Shown: positions 52,851 to 63,420, numbered from the stretch's first letter. The stretch: 64,000 nt of DNA from Colocasia esculenta (GCA_014218235.1 CM024753.1:7993146-8057145), one strand, 5' to 3'. The notes: generated by a model from the sequence alone, not told the origin. Translations and numbers: made by a program.

Positions 52851-54095
52851 TTATGACACTGGATGTGCAGCCAGAAATTCAGCCAAGCATTGCCCTTTGA
52901 TTGCCCTTTGTGGGATATAGATAATATCGAATTCCATAAGGAGCAAAGCCCATTTCCCGAGCCTTCTTGATAATACAGGTTGCTTCAGTAGATACTTGAG
53001 TGGAACATATCTGGAGATGAGTTTAACTTCATGAGCCAGCAGATAATGCCTCAATTTCTTGATGGCAAACACCAGTGCTAAGCAAACTTTCTCCATTGGT
53101 GCATATCGGAGCTCAGGACCGATTAGCTTTCTGCTAAGATAGTATAGAGGTTGCTCCTTACCTTCTTCATTTGTTTGTGCTAATAGAGCTCCCAAAGAAG
53201 CATCCATAGCTGCAATATAAAGTATGAGAGGCTTTCCAGCAATTGGTGCCCCCAGTATTGGTGGAGTGAGGAGGTATTCTTTTATTTGCTCAAAGGCCAT
53301 TTGACATTCTTGATCCCAGATGAAGGGAGCCTCTTTCTTCATTAACTTGCCGAAGGGCATACATCTTCCTGAGAAATTGGATATGAATCGCCTGATATAG
53401 GCTAATCTCCCTTGGAATGACCTCAGCTCTGTTAAATTTTGTGGAGGTGGCAATTGCTGGATCGCTTTGATTTTATCGGGGTCTATTTCTATTCCCCGAT
53501 ATTTGACAATGAAGCCCAAAAATTTGCCGCTTGAAACCCCGAATGCACACTTCATGGGGTTCATTTTCAATTTGAATTGACGAAGTCTCTCAAAAACACG
53601 GCGAAGATCATATAAATGGTCTTCCCGTTTTTTTGTTTTAACGACTAAGTCATCGATATAGCATTCGACTACATCATGAATCATTTCATTGAATATCATG
53701 GTCATGACTCTTTGATATGTAGCTCCTGCATTTTTCAAGCTGAAGGGCATTCTTTTATAATTGAATATACCTTTAGGTGATCTGAAGGCAGTATGATCTT
53801 TGTCCTTGATCGCCATTCGGATTTGATTATAGCCCGAAGACCCATCCATAAAAGACAAAGCTTCATGGCCGGTGGTCATATCCACCATTGTTTCAGTGAT
53901 TGGAACCGGGAAGTCATCTTTGGGACATGCTTTGTTTAAATCCCTGTAATCGATGCATATTCGGATTTGACCATTCTTTTTCTTCACTGGAACAATATTG
54001 GCAAGCCAAGTTGGATATATACATGGCTCGATGAAGTCTACTTCAGAGAGCTTGTTGACTTCAGTATTTACTTTCAGTTCCAGTTCATGCCGCAT
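52851..54095 (-). CDS. Reverse transcriptase-RNase H of the Tat element
   Basis: A 414-residue open segment. RT motifs are PTWLANIVPVKKKNGQIRIC, YRDLNKACPKDDFPVP, FMDGSSGYNQI, FNYKRMPFSLKNAGATYQR and the catalytic YIDD box (53,649-53,660), then FLGFIVKYRGIEIDPDKI. The Ty3-type RNase H follows with IAAMDASLGALLAQ, YAPMEKVCLALVFAIKKLRH and PLKYLLKQP. It starts just after a single-base frame break near 54,100 and ends at a TAA (52,851-52,853); the same frame continues into the second RNase H. It would copy the element's RNA into DNA. This is the best preserved part of the element. Confidence 0.94.
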   Translation of the reverse strand: MRHELELKVNTEVNKLSEVDFIEPCIYPTWLANIVPVKKKNGQIRICIDYRDLNKACPKDDFPVPITETMVDMTTGHEALSFMDGSSGYNQIRMAIKDKDHTAFRSPKGIFNYKRMPFSLKNAGATYQRVMTMIFNEMIHDVVECYIDDLVVKTKKREDHLYDLRRVFERLRQFKLKMNPMKCAFGVSSGKFLGFIVKYRGIEIDPDKIKAIQQLPPPQNLTELRSFQGRLAYIRRFISNFSGRCMPFGKLMKKEAPFIWDQECQMAFEQIKEYLLTPPILGAPIAGKPLILYIAAMDASLGALLAQTNEEGKEQPLYYLSRKLIGPELRYAPMEKVCLALVFAIKKLRHYLLAHEVKLISRYVPLKYLLKQPVLSRRLGKWALLLMEFDIIYIPQRAIKGQCLAEFLAAHPVS

Positions 54096-54577
54096 GCGCC
54101 TTTGAGATTTTTGATAGGCTTAGCCGCATGAAGTATAGATAATTCATGCTCGGCGACTGTTAGCTCCAGTCCCGGCATTTCTTTATAGTTCCAAGCGAAA
54201 CAATCTTGGAATTCCAATAAGAGAGCTTGATAAGATTGTCTTTCTTGTTCATCAAGAATGGCACTGATAAAGATTGGTCGGGGATCGTCTTGATTCTCGA
54301 GATTGAGTTCAATCAATTCATCAATAGTGGGCTGCCCACCATCTTCAATTTCTTGGGGAGCTAGCTGCAGATCTATAAAATCTTCTTCGTCATCAGAATT
54401 GGCGATGTAGACTTCATAGAGGTTTACATCTTCAGAATTTATAAGTGGTGATCGCCTGCTGGGCGACACTTCATTTGATAATTCATTTAGTGAAGCAGAA
54501 GTGGTATCTTGAGAGCTGGAATTGGAACATTCTTGATTTGTGCTACTGACTTCCGATAATATCCCAACAACATTCAC
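54074..54577 (-). CDS. Protease-RT linker of the Tat polyprotein
   Basis: A 167-residue open segment. An acidic, serine-rich N-terminal part is followed by DDPRPIFISAILDEQERQSY, LLLEFQDCFAWNYKEMPGLE and HAAKPIKNLK, the conserved stretch before RT in Tat-type pol. It shares its frame with the protease segment (stops near 54,600-54,670). A one-base loss in the run at about 54,099-54,104 throws it out of frame with RT. Confidence 0.85.
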   Translation of the reverse strand: MNVVGILSEVSSTNQECSNSSSQDTTSASLNELSNEVSPSRRSPLINSEDVNLYEVYIANSDDEEDFIDLQLAPQEIEDGGQPTIDELIELNLENQDDPRPIFISAILDEQERQSYQALLLEFQDCFAWNYKEMPGLELTVAEHELSILHAAKPIKNLKGACGMNWN

Positions 54578-54667
54578 TATATAGGATAATTTGGTATCAT
54601 AGCCTAACCCTCTTGTATCTCTTCCAGAGAATGGAGGTTGTCCTCGGACTTGGGAAGGTTCCCATAA

Positions 54668-55780
54668 CTACTTGAAGAAACCCCTCCGGGAGGCATCTTG
54701 TTCCTGAGGGATGTTCTGCTTTTTGCATATTTCTTTAATATTTTCTGGCATATCAGCCATTTCTTGTATCGGTTCAAGTTGGTTATGGGCTTTATCTTTC
54801 CAGCTGAAATCATCTCCTATGCATGCTTGAGGGATTGGTTCCCCTTTGTAGAAGAGAATCGGCCTTGCTGACTTTCTTGCATTCTTTCTTTCTTCTTTTC
54901 TTTGATAAGTGACGACGAATGTTTTCAACCGTCGGACACCTTGTTCTTGTTTCATGGAATGAATTTGCATACAATTGGGAGGTAAAGGAATGCTCCCATT
55001 AATAACTTGACTTATGTGGTCAGCTTCATAATTGATACTCCGTCGTTCTGGATGGACTGCTTTGCTTTGAGAGTTCTTTGCAGGCGATTTGGCTAAGCTT
55101 TTGTTTACCACAAAAAGCTCGCCGGTTTCACTATCTTTATTTGTGCATTCAATTTGCTTACCCTTCCCTTTAGACAGGGCAAAGGGTTGAGGGGTTGGCC
55201 CTCCGAGATATAAAGGGGCGTCAGTCAAGTTGCATTCATCTTCCCGAAACGGGACTTGATCGGCAAAGACTGTATGATGCTTCCCCTCTTTTACATATCC
55301 GATGCATTGATGGAGAGTTGACGGAATAACCCCATTTTCATGCAGCCAGGGTCTCCTGAGCAATACTCTGTATGTTGTATTAGCATCAATAATGAAGAAG
55401 GTTACCTTGGTGATGAAGTCATCGAGGGTTAAGTTGACGGTGACCCTTCCGATGGCTTTCTCTGAGTTCTGATTGAATCCCCTGATCTTCACATCCTTTA
55501 CCTTTTGCATATAGGGCATAAGATATAGAGATTGAAAGGTCTTGTAGGGCATCAGATTGATGGATGCCCCTGGATCAATCAAGATCCGATTTAATTGAAT
55601 GTCGTTGATCTTACCCTTCATATATAAAGGACGGTTATGATACGAAGAAGATAGTAGCATATCTTCATCAGTGAAGGTGACGTTTGCCGCCAGGGCTTCA
55701 TAAGCTTGGGCTTGGAAATTGGCCATATGAACTTCATAGGTTTCCGGCTCTTGGAGTATCTTGACGAGAGTTTCTCTCAA
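54668..55780 (-). CDS. Aspartic protease region of the Tat element
   Basis: A 370-residue open segment. YHNRPLYMKGKINDIQLNRI leads to the retropepsin active site LIDPGASINLMP (DPGAS codons at 55,562-55,576; Tat elements often have D-P-G in place of D-T/S-G). DVKIRGFNQNSEKAIGRVTV and VLLRRPWLHENGVIPSTLHQ follow; the latter is the conserved LGRPWLH-like region, with Arg where Gly is usual. The C-terminal part is a lysine-rich spacer. The same frame continues upstream across a TAG at about 55,790. Confidence 0.9.
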   Translation of the reverse strand: MRETLVKILQEPETYEVHMANFQAQAYEALAANVTFTDEDMLLSSSYHNRPLYMKGKINDIQLNRILIDPGASINLMPYKTFQSLYLMPYMQKVKDVKIRGFNQNSEKAIGRVTVNLTLDDFITKVTFFIIDANTTYRVLLRRPWLHENGVIPSTLHQCIGYVKEGKHHTVFADQVPFREDECNLTDAPLYLGGPTPQPFALSKGKGKQIECTNKDSETGELFVVNKSLAKSPAKNSQSKAVHPERRSINYEADHISQVINGSIPLPPNCMQIHSMKQEQGVRRLKTFVVTYQRKEERKNARKSARPILFYKGEPIPQACIGDDFSWKDKAHNQLEPIQEMADMPENIKEICKKQNIPQEQDASRRGFFK

Positions 55781-55789
55781 GTCTTTACT

Positions 55790-56428
55790 CTAGGCAATCG
55801 CTTCCCATACAGTAATGTTGACGGGAAGTGATTTCAGTTGCTGAAGGATTTTATCGTCAGCCTCGGCGCGTGTTCGGTCCAATTGGGAAAATTCCCTTGG
55901 CAAGGACCCAGAAAGCTCCTTTGGCTTGACAAGCTTCTTTTGAGAGAGGGGAGCCAATAACTTCTCATTGGGAAGAGGAGGAACGTTGTCCGGCTCATTT
56001 GATGAAGCATACAGACTTAGGTTCCTATCTTCAGACTGGGGAACTATATCGGGCAATCCTTCTTCTTCATCTGAAGGGTCGAAGATATAAGAATCTGCCT
56101 GGATTTGAGTTTCAGGCAGAGGCTTCGATTCTTCGCCATGAAAGAGTATAACCTTGTTTGAATTTGTAATATCTGGGTTCTTGATCGTGGCAGATGCCGC
56201 TCTTTGCCGCCTGCCATGATCTCTCCCAGAATGGTGATTTGAATTACCTGCATGCCGACGCTGGTATACGAGCGTCGTTGGTTTATCCTCATTTTGTGCA
56301 GTAGTATCAATTGCAGAGGTTTGCAATTCTTTCGGAGGAGGGATGAACACCATGTAGCAAGAGAAAGAGCCGAACATAGAGTCCAACTGCTCCATAGTAA
56401 TTTCAGCGCCTTCATTAAAGAGACTCAA
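55790..56428 (-). CDS. Gag-protease spacer of the Tat element
   Basis: A 212-residue segment, polar and rich in Glu and Pro, ending in PREFSQLDRTRAEADDKILQ and SLPVNITVWEAIA. This resembles the (D)LL..L...P..ISLWGLL region that precedes the protease in Tat-type polyproteins. It shares its frame with the segments on both sides. Confidence 0.65.
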   Translation of the reverse strand: MSLFNEGAEITMEQLDSMFGSFSCYMVFIPPPKELQTSAIDTTAQNEDKPTTLVYQRRHAGNSNHHSGRDHGRRQRAASATIKNPDITNSNKVILFHGEESKPLPETQIQADSYIFDPSDEEEGLPDIVPQSEDRNLSLYASSNEPDNVPPLPNEKLLAPLSQKKLVKPKELSGSLPREFSQLDRTRAEADDKILQQLKSLPVNITVWEAIA

Positions 56429-56653
56429 GCTTGGTGAGGGAGGGAGATCCTCCTCTTGTAGTGCTTCATGCTGGACGTGAAGTAGCCAATCCCGGAGCCG
56501 TCTCTTTTGCTCGATCTCATCCCATGGGATGTATTGATCGAGCGTAGGTTTATCAGAGGGCCTGGGAGATACATATTCATCCAGCTCATTAATTAGTTGT
56601 TGAAGTCTTTGAACAGCTGATAGCTGCTGAGGAGCTTCTGTTGTCGCATTATG

Positions 56654-57442
56654 CTACATTTGTTTCTTCATTTTTCTTTTCTCACTTCTTCTTCTGTTTT
56701 TCTCTCTATTTTTCATTTGTAGAGCATCTAATGAGTTTATCACTTCTTGCTCTGGAGACGGCTTGGAAATGTTCTTTCCGCTAGAACGACCCTTGGCGAT
56801 AGACTTGCCAGGTCTTCTAGAATTTCTTGACTTTCGGGGGCCGACAGTGACCCATTCAGCTTCTGAGGCTTGTGCCTGAAAAGTTGAATTAATTGCTTCT
56901 TCAACAATTTCAGGAGGGAGTTGGTAGTAATCATCTACAAACTCCTCAGCTTGCTGCGAGAGTGGCTTCGCCACAGTTTCCTTTGACATTCCATTTCTAT
57001 ACTGAAACAGGCCAATTCTGAATTGCTCAATATTAGCCTTGCTTCTATGTCGTCCATAGCCCAGCTGATGATGATAATATTCACATATTTGTGGATATAA
57101 GGTTTGAAATCCTGGGCTTGGATCATATGCTTGTGGCGAAGGGATTAAAAGGTTTCCCTCCTGATCAATTATTTCTTCTCGAATTTTTATTTCGATCCAA
57201 TCATGGAGATCAGGGCAATCTTTGGTAGGATGTATGGCTATGGAATGGTATTCACAATAGACAGATAATTGCTTTTCTTTTTCAGAGACATAAGGTTCAG
57301 GCCGATGCACCTCTATCAGCCCTTGCGCCTTGAGTTTGCCAAATATGAGTTTGGTATCTTTCAAGTGTTTCAAGGTGAATGAGCGTTGATGTAGAGGACG
57401 CTGGTTATCATAACATTGACCGGATAAATATGAATGCAGCAT
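56654..57442 (-). CDS. Gag C-terminal region with zinc-knuckle-like module
   Basis: A 262-residue segment. KLKAQGLIEVHRPEPYVSEK precedes YCEYHSIAIHPTKDC, a C-X2-H-X4-H-X4-C module like a variant zinc knuckle, then CPDLHDWIEIKIREEI. The C terminus is very basic (EKNRRRSEKRKMKKQM), fitting nucleic-acid binding. It is in the same frame as the downstream spacer and out of frame with the upstream gag segment. Confidence 0.75.
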   Translation of the reverse strand: MLHSYLSGQCYDNQRPLHQRSFTLKHLKDTKLIFGKLKAQGLIEVHRPEPYVSEKEKQLSVYCEYHSIAIHPTKDCPDLHDWIEIKIREEIIDQEGNLLIPSPQAYDPSPGFQTLYPQICEYYHHQLGYGRHRSKANIEQFRIGLFQYRNGMSKETVAKPLSQQAEEFVDDYYQLPPEIVEEAINSTFQAQASEAEWVTVGPRKSRNSRRPGKSIAKGRSSGKNISKPSPEQEVINSLDALQMKNREKNRRRSEKRKMKKQM

Positions 57443-57444
57443 AG

Positions 57445-58340
57445 ATGGCTTCCCTTCTTGCTCAGGAAGCCCAGACGCATAATGACATTTACCGAATGAG
57501 GTCCAGAATTGTCTGGTTCACTCGGTGGTGGCTGAATATGAGGTTGTGGAGGATTAACCAGAAGATTACCCATATTGATGAGTCCTCGCTGGATCATTTC
57601 TTCCATCTCTTCTTTGAAGTTTGGATAGTCTTCAATGACGTGACCCAGCAATTGATGATATGGGCAATAGTTGGGTCTTAATTCTTATGGGACTCGATAG
57701 TCCATATATCCTGATCGCAAACATAGCCGGAAGAGTGGCAGCGTATGCTGCCGAAGGAAAGAATATGGCCTTGTCGGCTCGACCGGATTTGGAGGATTTT
57801 CAAAAAGCCACCCGATTGGGTCTTGAAATGGCGACAAAGGAGGAAGCTCCGGATATATTGGTGGATAAACAAAAGGAGCTTGTGGAAGATAGGGTCCCTG
57901 AATAGGACCGTCCTGGCGCCTTTGTATACTTTGCATAATTTGGCGCAACTCTTGTTGGCCTTGTTGCAGTTGATGGAGTTGCCTTTGAACTCTTTGCATT
58001 GTTTTCCTTGTGCCTTGATGCCTGGATCTTGGCGGAGAATGAGCCCCGAAAGTATCTTGAGGCGGATTGCATGAAGGGCCAGCCTCAAGATTATTTGAGC
58101 TTGTGGCTGGTTCCGTTGTATGGATGACATTGACCGATTGCTCCGGCCAATCCCAAGCATGAGGCTGTGGAGGATCAACCAGACCATTTTGCATGGATAT
58201 GCGGCCTTCTTGAATTATCTTCTAGGCCTCATTCTTGAAGACATAGCAATCTTCAATTGCATGCCCCACCATACGGTGATACGGGCAATAATTGGGTTGA
58301 TTGATTTTGCTGATATCTGCCGGCTTCTTTGGTGTTGGCA
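57445..58340 (-). CDS. Gag middle region with two further zinc-knuckle-like modules
   Basis: The minus strand reads NYCPYHRMVGHAIEDC at about 58,255-58,300 and again NYCPYHQLLGHVIEDY at about 57,620-57,670, each followed by an F/Y-rich helix and a PPQPH segment. Between them is a Gln-rich stretch (QRQLHQLQQGQQELRQ). A TAG (58,222-58,224) lies after the first module, and frame breaks occur near 58,360 and 57,440. The arrangement suggests tandem duplication of a CCHH-type module plus spacer. Confidence 0.7.
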
Positions 58341-58346
58341 GTGACA

Positions 58347-59180
58347 TTAATTGATTGTCAAGACAGAGATCGAAGAGCTTTCTGGTATGCTCTTTTCTAA
58401 AGAATAAGGAGCCTTCATACGCTCAGCCAATGTAGGCGGAGGTATCTTTGGTTCTGGTTTCTTCTTTTGAGGTGATGGGGATTGCTGCCCCCTTTGTTTC
58501 ATTGCCAGGCAAGAAGTCGACAGTATTAACCTCTTTGCCGGCGGATTACGCTCTTTAGGGAGTTTACCCTTATGAGCTGCATGAGCCATTTGCTCGCCTA
58601 AGAACCGTTCAATTTCTGCGACAACAGAATTCAATTGATCAAAGCTTCTAATATTTGCTGCCAAGAGCTTTTCATTGATTGATGTAATGAGGCCTCTTCG
58701 GCAGATGGTTACTGCATCTTGTTGTACGGGAGGATTGTCGCATCCCATGCTGAGCTCTCTCCCTCTTCGGATGAAGTCGACTGCCGATTCCCCCTTCTTT
58801 TGTTTGAGAGAGAATAACTCGGCGAGAGAGACTTTCCTTTCGGCCGTTTGGAAATGGTCATAGAACTTTTTTTGCATATCGGCCCAGTCAGCTACCGAAC
58901 CAGACTTAAGCTTTGAATACCATTGGAATGCAATCCCCGTTAAAGAAGTTGCAAAATATCTGAGGAGATATGATTCATCAGATGCGAGATCGCCCATGGC
59001 AATTGTATAATGTGTCACATGCTCTTGTGATGCCCCACACCCATCATATTTAGGCAGTTTGGGGACTTTGGGACATGCTTCGGGCAATTTCTTGAGTTGA
59101 TGATGTATAGGAAACGGGACAGAATATAAGCCCGTAGCCTGAATACCCTCGCCCTGTTGGGCAAATATATCCTCAACCAT
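58347..59180 (-). CDS. Gag capsid-like domain of the Tat element
   Basis: A 277-residue open segment with the Retrotrans_gag core: VPKLPKYDGCGASQEHVTHY, SYLLRYFATSLTGIAFQWYS, WADMQKKFYDHFQTAERKVS and ELFSLKQKKGESAVDFIRRG. It is the structural protein that assembles the particle. The frame can be read upstream of the Met (IQRHEIKKM), overlapping the end of the preceding ORF, so the real start is probably upstream and hidden by a frame break near 59,220. Confidence 0.92.
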   Translation of the reverse strand: MVEDIFAQQGEGIQATGLYSVPFPIHHQLKKLPEACPKVPKLPKYDGCGASQEHVTHYTIAMGDLASDESYLLRYFATSLTGIAFQWYSKLKSGSVADWADMQKKFYDHFQTAERKVSLAELFSLKQKKGESAVDFIRRGRELSMGCDNPPVQQDAVTICRRGLITSINEKLLAANIRSFDQLNSVVAEIERFLGEQMAHAAHKGKLPKERNPPAKRLILSTSCLAMKQRGQQSPSPQKKKPEPKIPPPTLAERMKAPYSLEKSIPESSSISVLTIN

Positions 59181-59185
59181 CTTCT

Positions 59186-60688
59186 TTATTTCATGCCGTT
59201 GTATGGCAATATTTTGTAGTGCAGACCAGTTGAAGAAATTGCTGGATTATTTATTGAGATAAACCCATCTGGATACTGGCTTTGTTGTTGATGTTGAATA
59301 GAGACCGGCTCTATAAACTGCCGATGGCTTGAAGTCGCCAATCGTCTCATTTCATTGACGAGTGAGGCCATTTCAGATCGCCACTGTTGCATGACTTCAT
59401 ACTTATCGTCATTCGTCATAGCTTGGAAATTTTCCTTTGTTGGCAAGTCGATGACGGGATGACCAGTGGAGGCGGAAGTTCCACCTTCCTCGAGTTGAAT
59501 ATTTGTTTCTTCAATGAAGGGAACTTGAGTCCCTTCGTGCTGAGTACCAACTAGCGGGAGAACTTGGCTAGACGTACCAGCTTGGCCACCAGGTTGGCGA
59601 GTTCTTCTGGCAAATTGCCTAGTATTGGGATGGATGACCTCTGTAGGAATATTGAGAGTGGCCTCCTTGATTTGTTCTGCAACTTCGCCAGATTCCCTTC
59701 CAGTAGTATAACATGAAAATATTATAAGCCTGGGTTTTTCCTGAGCTGCCCAAGTAACTCGTCGTCTTTTTGACGGACGGGTACTGGTGCTGGGAGTTGC
59801 CCTCAGCTTATCAAATACTGGGATTCGCGATATACGGTCAAAGATCGATATGCGAGCTTTGGATTGTTGAGTTGGAATTCCTTTATCCTCCCGGGTATCC
59901 TCCGGGCCTTGAGGGATATAATTTGATTTTTTGTATACACCTTTCCTTTTCCATCCTCTGGAATGTTCAGATCCAGTATATGGAAGAGAGATGTTTTTGA
60001 TACTGCTCTTTCTTTGAATCACCTTTGATGCATTTGCTTGATTTTTCTTAAACTTCTGGACTTCCTTTTTAGGAACCCAGATTTGTTTCAGCTTGGTAAA
60101 ATGCCGTGTCTTTTGCTTGGCGCCGGCTTTTACCGTGGAGTCTTCATGCTTCCTTCGGAACCACCGTAGAGCTGAGAAGCGGTTCGAGGTTGGAATATTT
60201 GGAACATTCCTATCACGGGGAGTGATAGGTGGACTACCGTTAAGACATACCTGCAGGCTTCCGACCATAATGGATTTGTCGGATCTTGAGGTGGCAGCAG
60301 ACGGCCTCTTGCTATATTGCCCCCGTTGTGAAGAGGCGGGAGCCACAATGGTAGAAGAAATCATATGGACTGAATAAGTCTGAACTTGAGTTGAATGAGA
60401 TTTGCTTTCTTTAACAGTATCAGCTTTCAAGGGCATCGAGGTACCCTTGTTGACAGTAGCAGGATGCACTTTGGTGCTGGCATGCATCCTACCATTCTTC
60501 TTTGTTGACTTATAAATGGAGGATCCTTGGATGGTATCTTCCTCCTGACGGGCCGGGACCACTCCCAAGAAGAAAGGGGATCCGACGACTGCAGGGAAGT
60601 CTCCGAATACGATCGAAGTTGCCAGGTAGCCGAACCAGGTGTGGTTGTTGACGATGAGCGGTCCATAAGTGACGGCCATCTCCAACAT
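59186..60688 (-). CDS. Extra 5' ORF (500 residues) of the Tat element
   Basis: An uninterrupted 500-residue frame between the PBS and gag. The N terminus MLEMAVTYGPLIVNNHTWFG is hydrophobic and ordered. The middle is basic and Ser/Thr-rich (KKSNYIPQGPEDTREDKGI). The C-terminal third is Gln/Glu-rich with a short helix (WRSEMASLVNEMRRLATSSH) typical of sequence just before gag. I do not recognise the N-terminal fold. Ogre-type members of the clade have an ORF1 before gag, so this could be its counterpart or an N-terminal gag extension. It is the longest intact frame in the element. Confidence 0.7.
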   Translation of the reverse strand: MLEMAVTYGPLIVNNHTWFGYLATSIVFGDFPAVVGSPFFLGVVPARQEEDTIQGSSIYKSTKKNGRMHASTKVHPATVNKGTSMPLKADTVKESKSHSTQVQTYSVHMISSTIVAPASSQRGQYSKRPSAATSRSDKSIMVGSLQVCLNGSPPITPRDRNVPNIPTSNRFSALRWFRRKHEDSTVKAGAKQKTRHFTKLKQIWVPKKEVQKFKKNQANASKVIQRKSSIKNISLPYTGSEHSRGWKRKGVYKKSNYIPQGPEDTREDKGIPTQQSKARISIFDRISRIPVFDKLRATPSTSTRPSKRRRVTWAAQEKPRLIIFSCYTTGRESGEVAEQIKEATLNIPTEVIHPNTRQFARRTRQPGGQAGTSSQVLPLVGTQHEGTQVPFIEETNIQLEEGGTSASTGHPVIDLPTKENFQAMTNDDKYEVMQQWRSEMASLVNEMRRLATSSHRQFIEPVSIQHQQQSQYPDGFISINNPAISSTGLHYKILPYNGMK

Positions 60689-60800
60689 CTTGTGGTTTGC
60701 CTTTTCGTTTGAGTACCTTCAAGGGAAAACATCAGAATTAGGGCTTTCATGAAAAATATATGTATGTCTCATCCTTTTTGCTATGAATGGTGAGAAGAGG

Positions 60801-60817
60801 TCCCACTGGGCGTGCCA
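60801..60817 (-). promoter_or_regulatory. Primer binding site of the Tat element
   Basis: Minus strand TGGCACGCCCAGTGGGA begins two bases after the 5' LTR. The initial TGG matches the CCA end of a tRNA. The tRNA species is not assigned. Confidence 0.6.
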
Positions 60818-61829
60818 GCTGTTGACACGGGAAAATTTCTCCATCAATCATCGATTTTATTCGTTCATTTCATTTCATTCGTTCGGATATTCATTTATTT
60901 TGCATGCTTTGATTTTGTATTGCGGGGCGTGCCAGCCTGTCTAGCAGACAGAAGAAAAGAATCCGCTCGATGCGGAGAAAGAATTTTTTGGGGTGTCCGT
61001 GGAACGAACAAGTATGGTGTCCGTGAAACGGACGGGTATAGTGTTCGTGAAACGGACGGGTAAGGTGTCCGTGAAACGGACGGGTGCGCCGTTTTTTAAT
61101 CTGAACTTCTTGAGTCCTGTGTCTATACTCATCAGGCAATCAGGGTAAATTTTCTAAAAATGCACATTTTTTCATCCTTGTTATGAATGGTCTTCGGGTT
61201 AAACTTGGTGTCAAATAATACCAAGAGCTTTTAACTCGATGTAAATGTAACATCGATTCCGATCGATGGAGACAGAGGTCCAGCACATGATACCCTGATA
61301 TTTTCCCCTTTTTATTCCGAACAAAACGGACTTTGACTTGGAAGAAAAAGGATTTATTCATTTGAAATATCTTGGCTTAAGCATTTCACTTTGAAATGAT
61401 ATGACTCCCCTTTTTGGGGTTCAAAATATGATGTTTTTTTTTTAAGAAAGGGAACGAGTATATACCCATAAATCCATTTGAGGCTTCTCTTCTCTTCCTT
61501 TTTTTTTTCTTTGACAAAGGAGTATTTTGGTTGGTTGGAAATTTTATTTGGAAAACATGAGGATTTGTTATTATGAATGGGAATATACCCGCAAATTTAT
61601 TCTGAGCTCAGGAGTATTGTGAATTGGAATAACACTTCCATATTAGAAGGATTACTGTGCCAATTTGTAATATGATGTTCTTCACAATATATTTTAGGCG
61701 GAGTCCCTGTTGAGGCGGAATTTATTCTCTCCTCATTTTTGCTCGTATGAAAATGATCTTGGAGAACATATGGATATATCTCCATGAAGGTTCTTGTCAA
61801 AATGAGGTTTCTTTCCGAAAACTGTCCAT

Positions 61830-63000
61830 ATGGGTATAATTCCTTTTGTGGGCATTCGTATATATTTCTGCTCGAATTTGTGCTTGAGCAGAGTCCTTGT
61901 CCCCTTTTTTGAAATGTATAGATATCAACACAATATTCATGGGTATGTGGATGTATTTCCGGCAGAATCTCTGCTTAGGCAGAGTATCCTCATGGAGACG
62001 TATTCATATGAACGTGTGGTTATATAAACATGCCATCGGGAGAACCTTTGCTTAAAGGGAATTTCACCTAAGAGACATATGTGTATATAAACACAAATTT
62101 GCAGCTTATGAATATATTCTCAAGCGGCCTCTCTGTTTGAGCAGAGTACCCGGTAGAAGGTGCCTCTGCTTGGGCAAAGTCCCTTTTGAGAAATATATGC
62201 ATATGAATGCAAATTTGTAATTATATGAATATGTCTTGAGGCAGAATCCCCGAGAAATTCTCCTAAGGAACATATATGTGTATAAACATAAATTTGCAAT
62301 TTATGAATATATTCTCGAACGGCATCTCTGTTCGAGCAGGGTACCCGGTAAAAGGTGCTTTTGCGTGGGCAGAGTCCTTTTGGAGAAATATATGCATATG
62401 AATGCAAATTTGTGATCATATAAATATGTCCTTGGGCAGAATCTCTGCTTGAGCAGAGTCTCCTCTAAGAAATATATATATATAAACACGAATTCATGAT
62501 TATACGAACATGAATTTGGAGGGAACTTTTGCCTGGGCAGAGTTCTCCCTAAGAAACATACATGTATAGACACAAATTTGCAATTCTATGGATATATCTT
62601 TAGGCAGAGTCTCCGCTTAGGCAGAGTTTTCCCTAGGAAACATATACATAAGAACACAAATTTGTAAATATACGAATGTGTTCTCGGGCAGAACCTCCGC
62701 TTGGGCAGAGTTTCCTCTAAGAAACATATACATATAAACACGAGTTTGTAGTTATATGGATATGTCCTTGAGAAGAGATTTCTCTTGGGTGGGGTCCTTC
62801 ACAAGGAACATATATGTATAAATACAAATTTACAATTTTATGTATATGTTCTCGGACATAATCTCCGCTTGGGCAGAGTTTCCACTAAGAAACATATACA
62901 TAAGAACACAAATTTGTGAATATACGAATATGTTCTTGAGCAGAACCTCCGCTTGGGCAGAATCTCCTATAAGAAACATAGACATGTAAGCACAAAATCC
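61830..63000. repeat. Minisatellite of about 85 bp in the 5' LTR of the Tat element
   Basis: About a dozen units with CACAAATTTG, AAGAAACATATAcATA and GCTTGGGCAGAGT words. Two adjacent blocks around 62,080-62,230 and 62,270-62,420 also form a higher-order repeat of about 185 bp. Confidence 0.8.
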
Positions 63001-63420
63001 ACCATCCCAGAGTCTTGCTCGATGGGCGGGGAGAACATATGCATCTAAATACGCATACCCATAGAGTCTTGCTCAATATGGAGGCATTTAGAGCACGAGA
63101 ACAAGGGTATTTAAATACCGTGTATCCATAGAGCCTTGCTCGATATGGATGGTATTTAAACCCCGAAGAATATCTCCCCCACAAAGTCTTGTTCGATGTG
63201 GGGGGATGAGGGGGATAGAAGGGATGTCGATGACGTTTGAAGCCGATTCTCCTCTCCACGCCTTGCTATTGGGCCAATACCTTCGTGCCAAGTAGGGAGA
63301 TTAAAGGAACAAATGGGAGAGAGAAGGAGAGAATGCTCTTTCTATTCCTTTGGTTTTTTTTTTTTTGACAGGACTCCGCTGGGACCTTCGGGAGCCTCTC
63401 TTCATGAAGGGAATAGGGGG

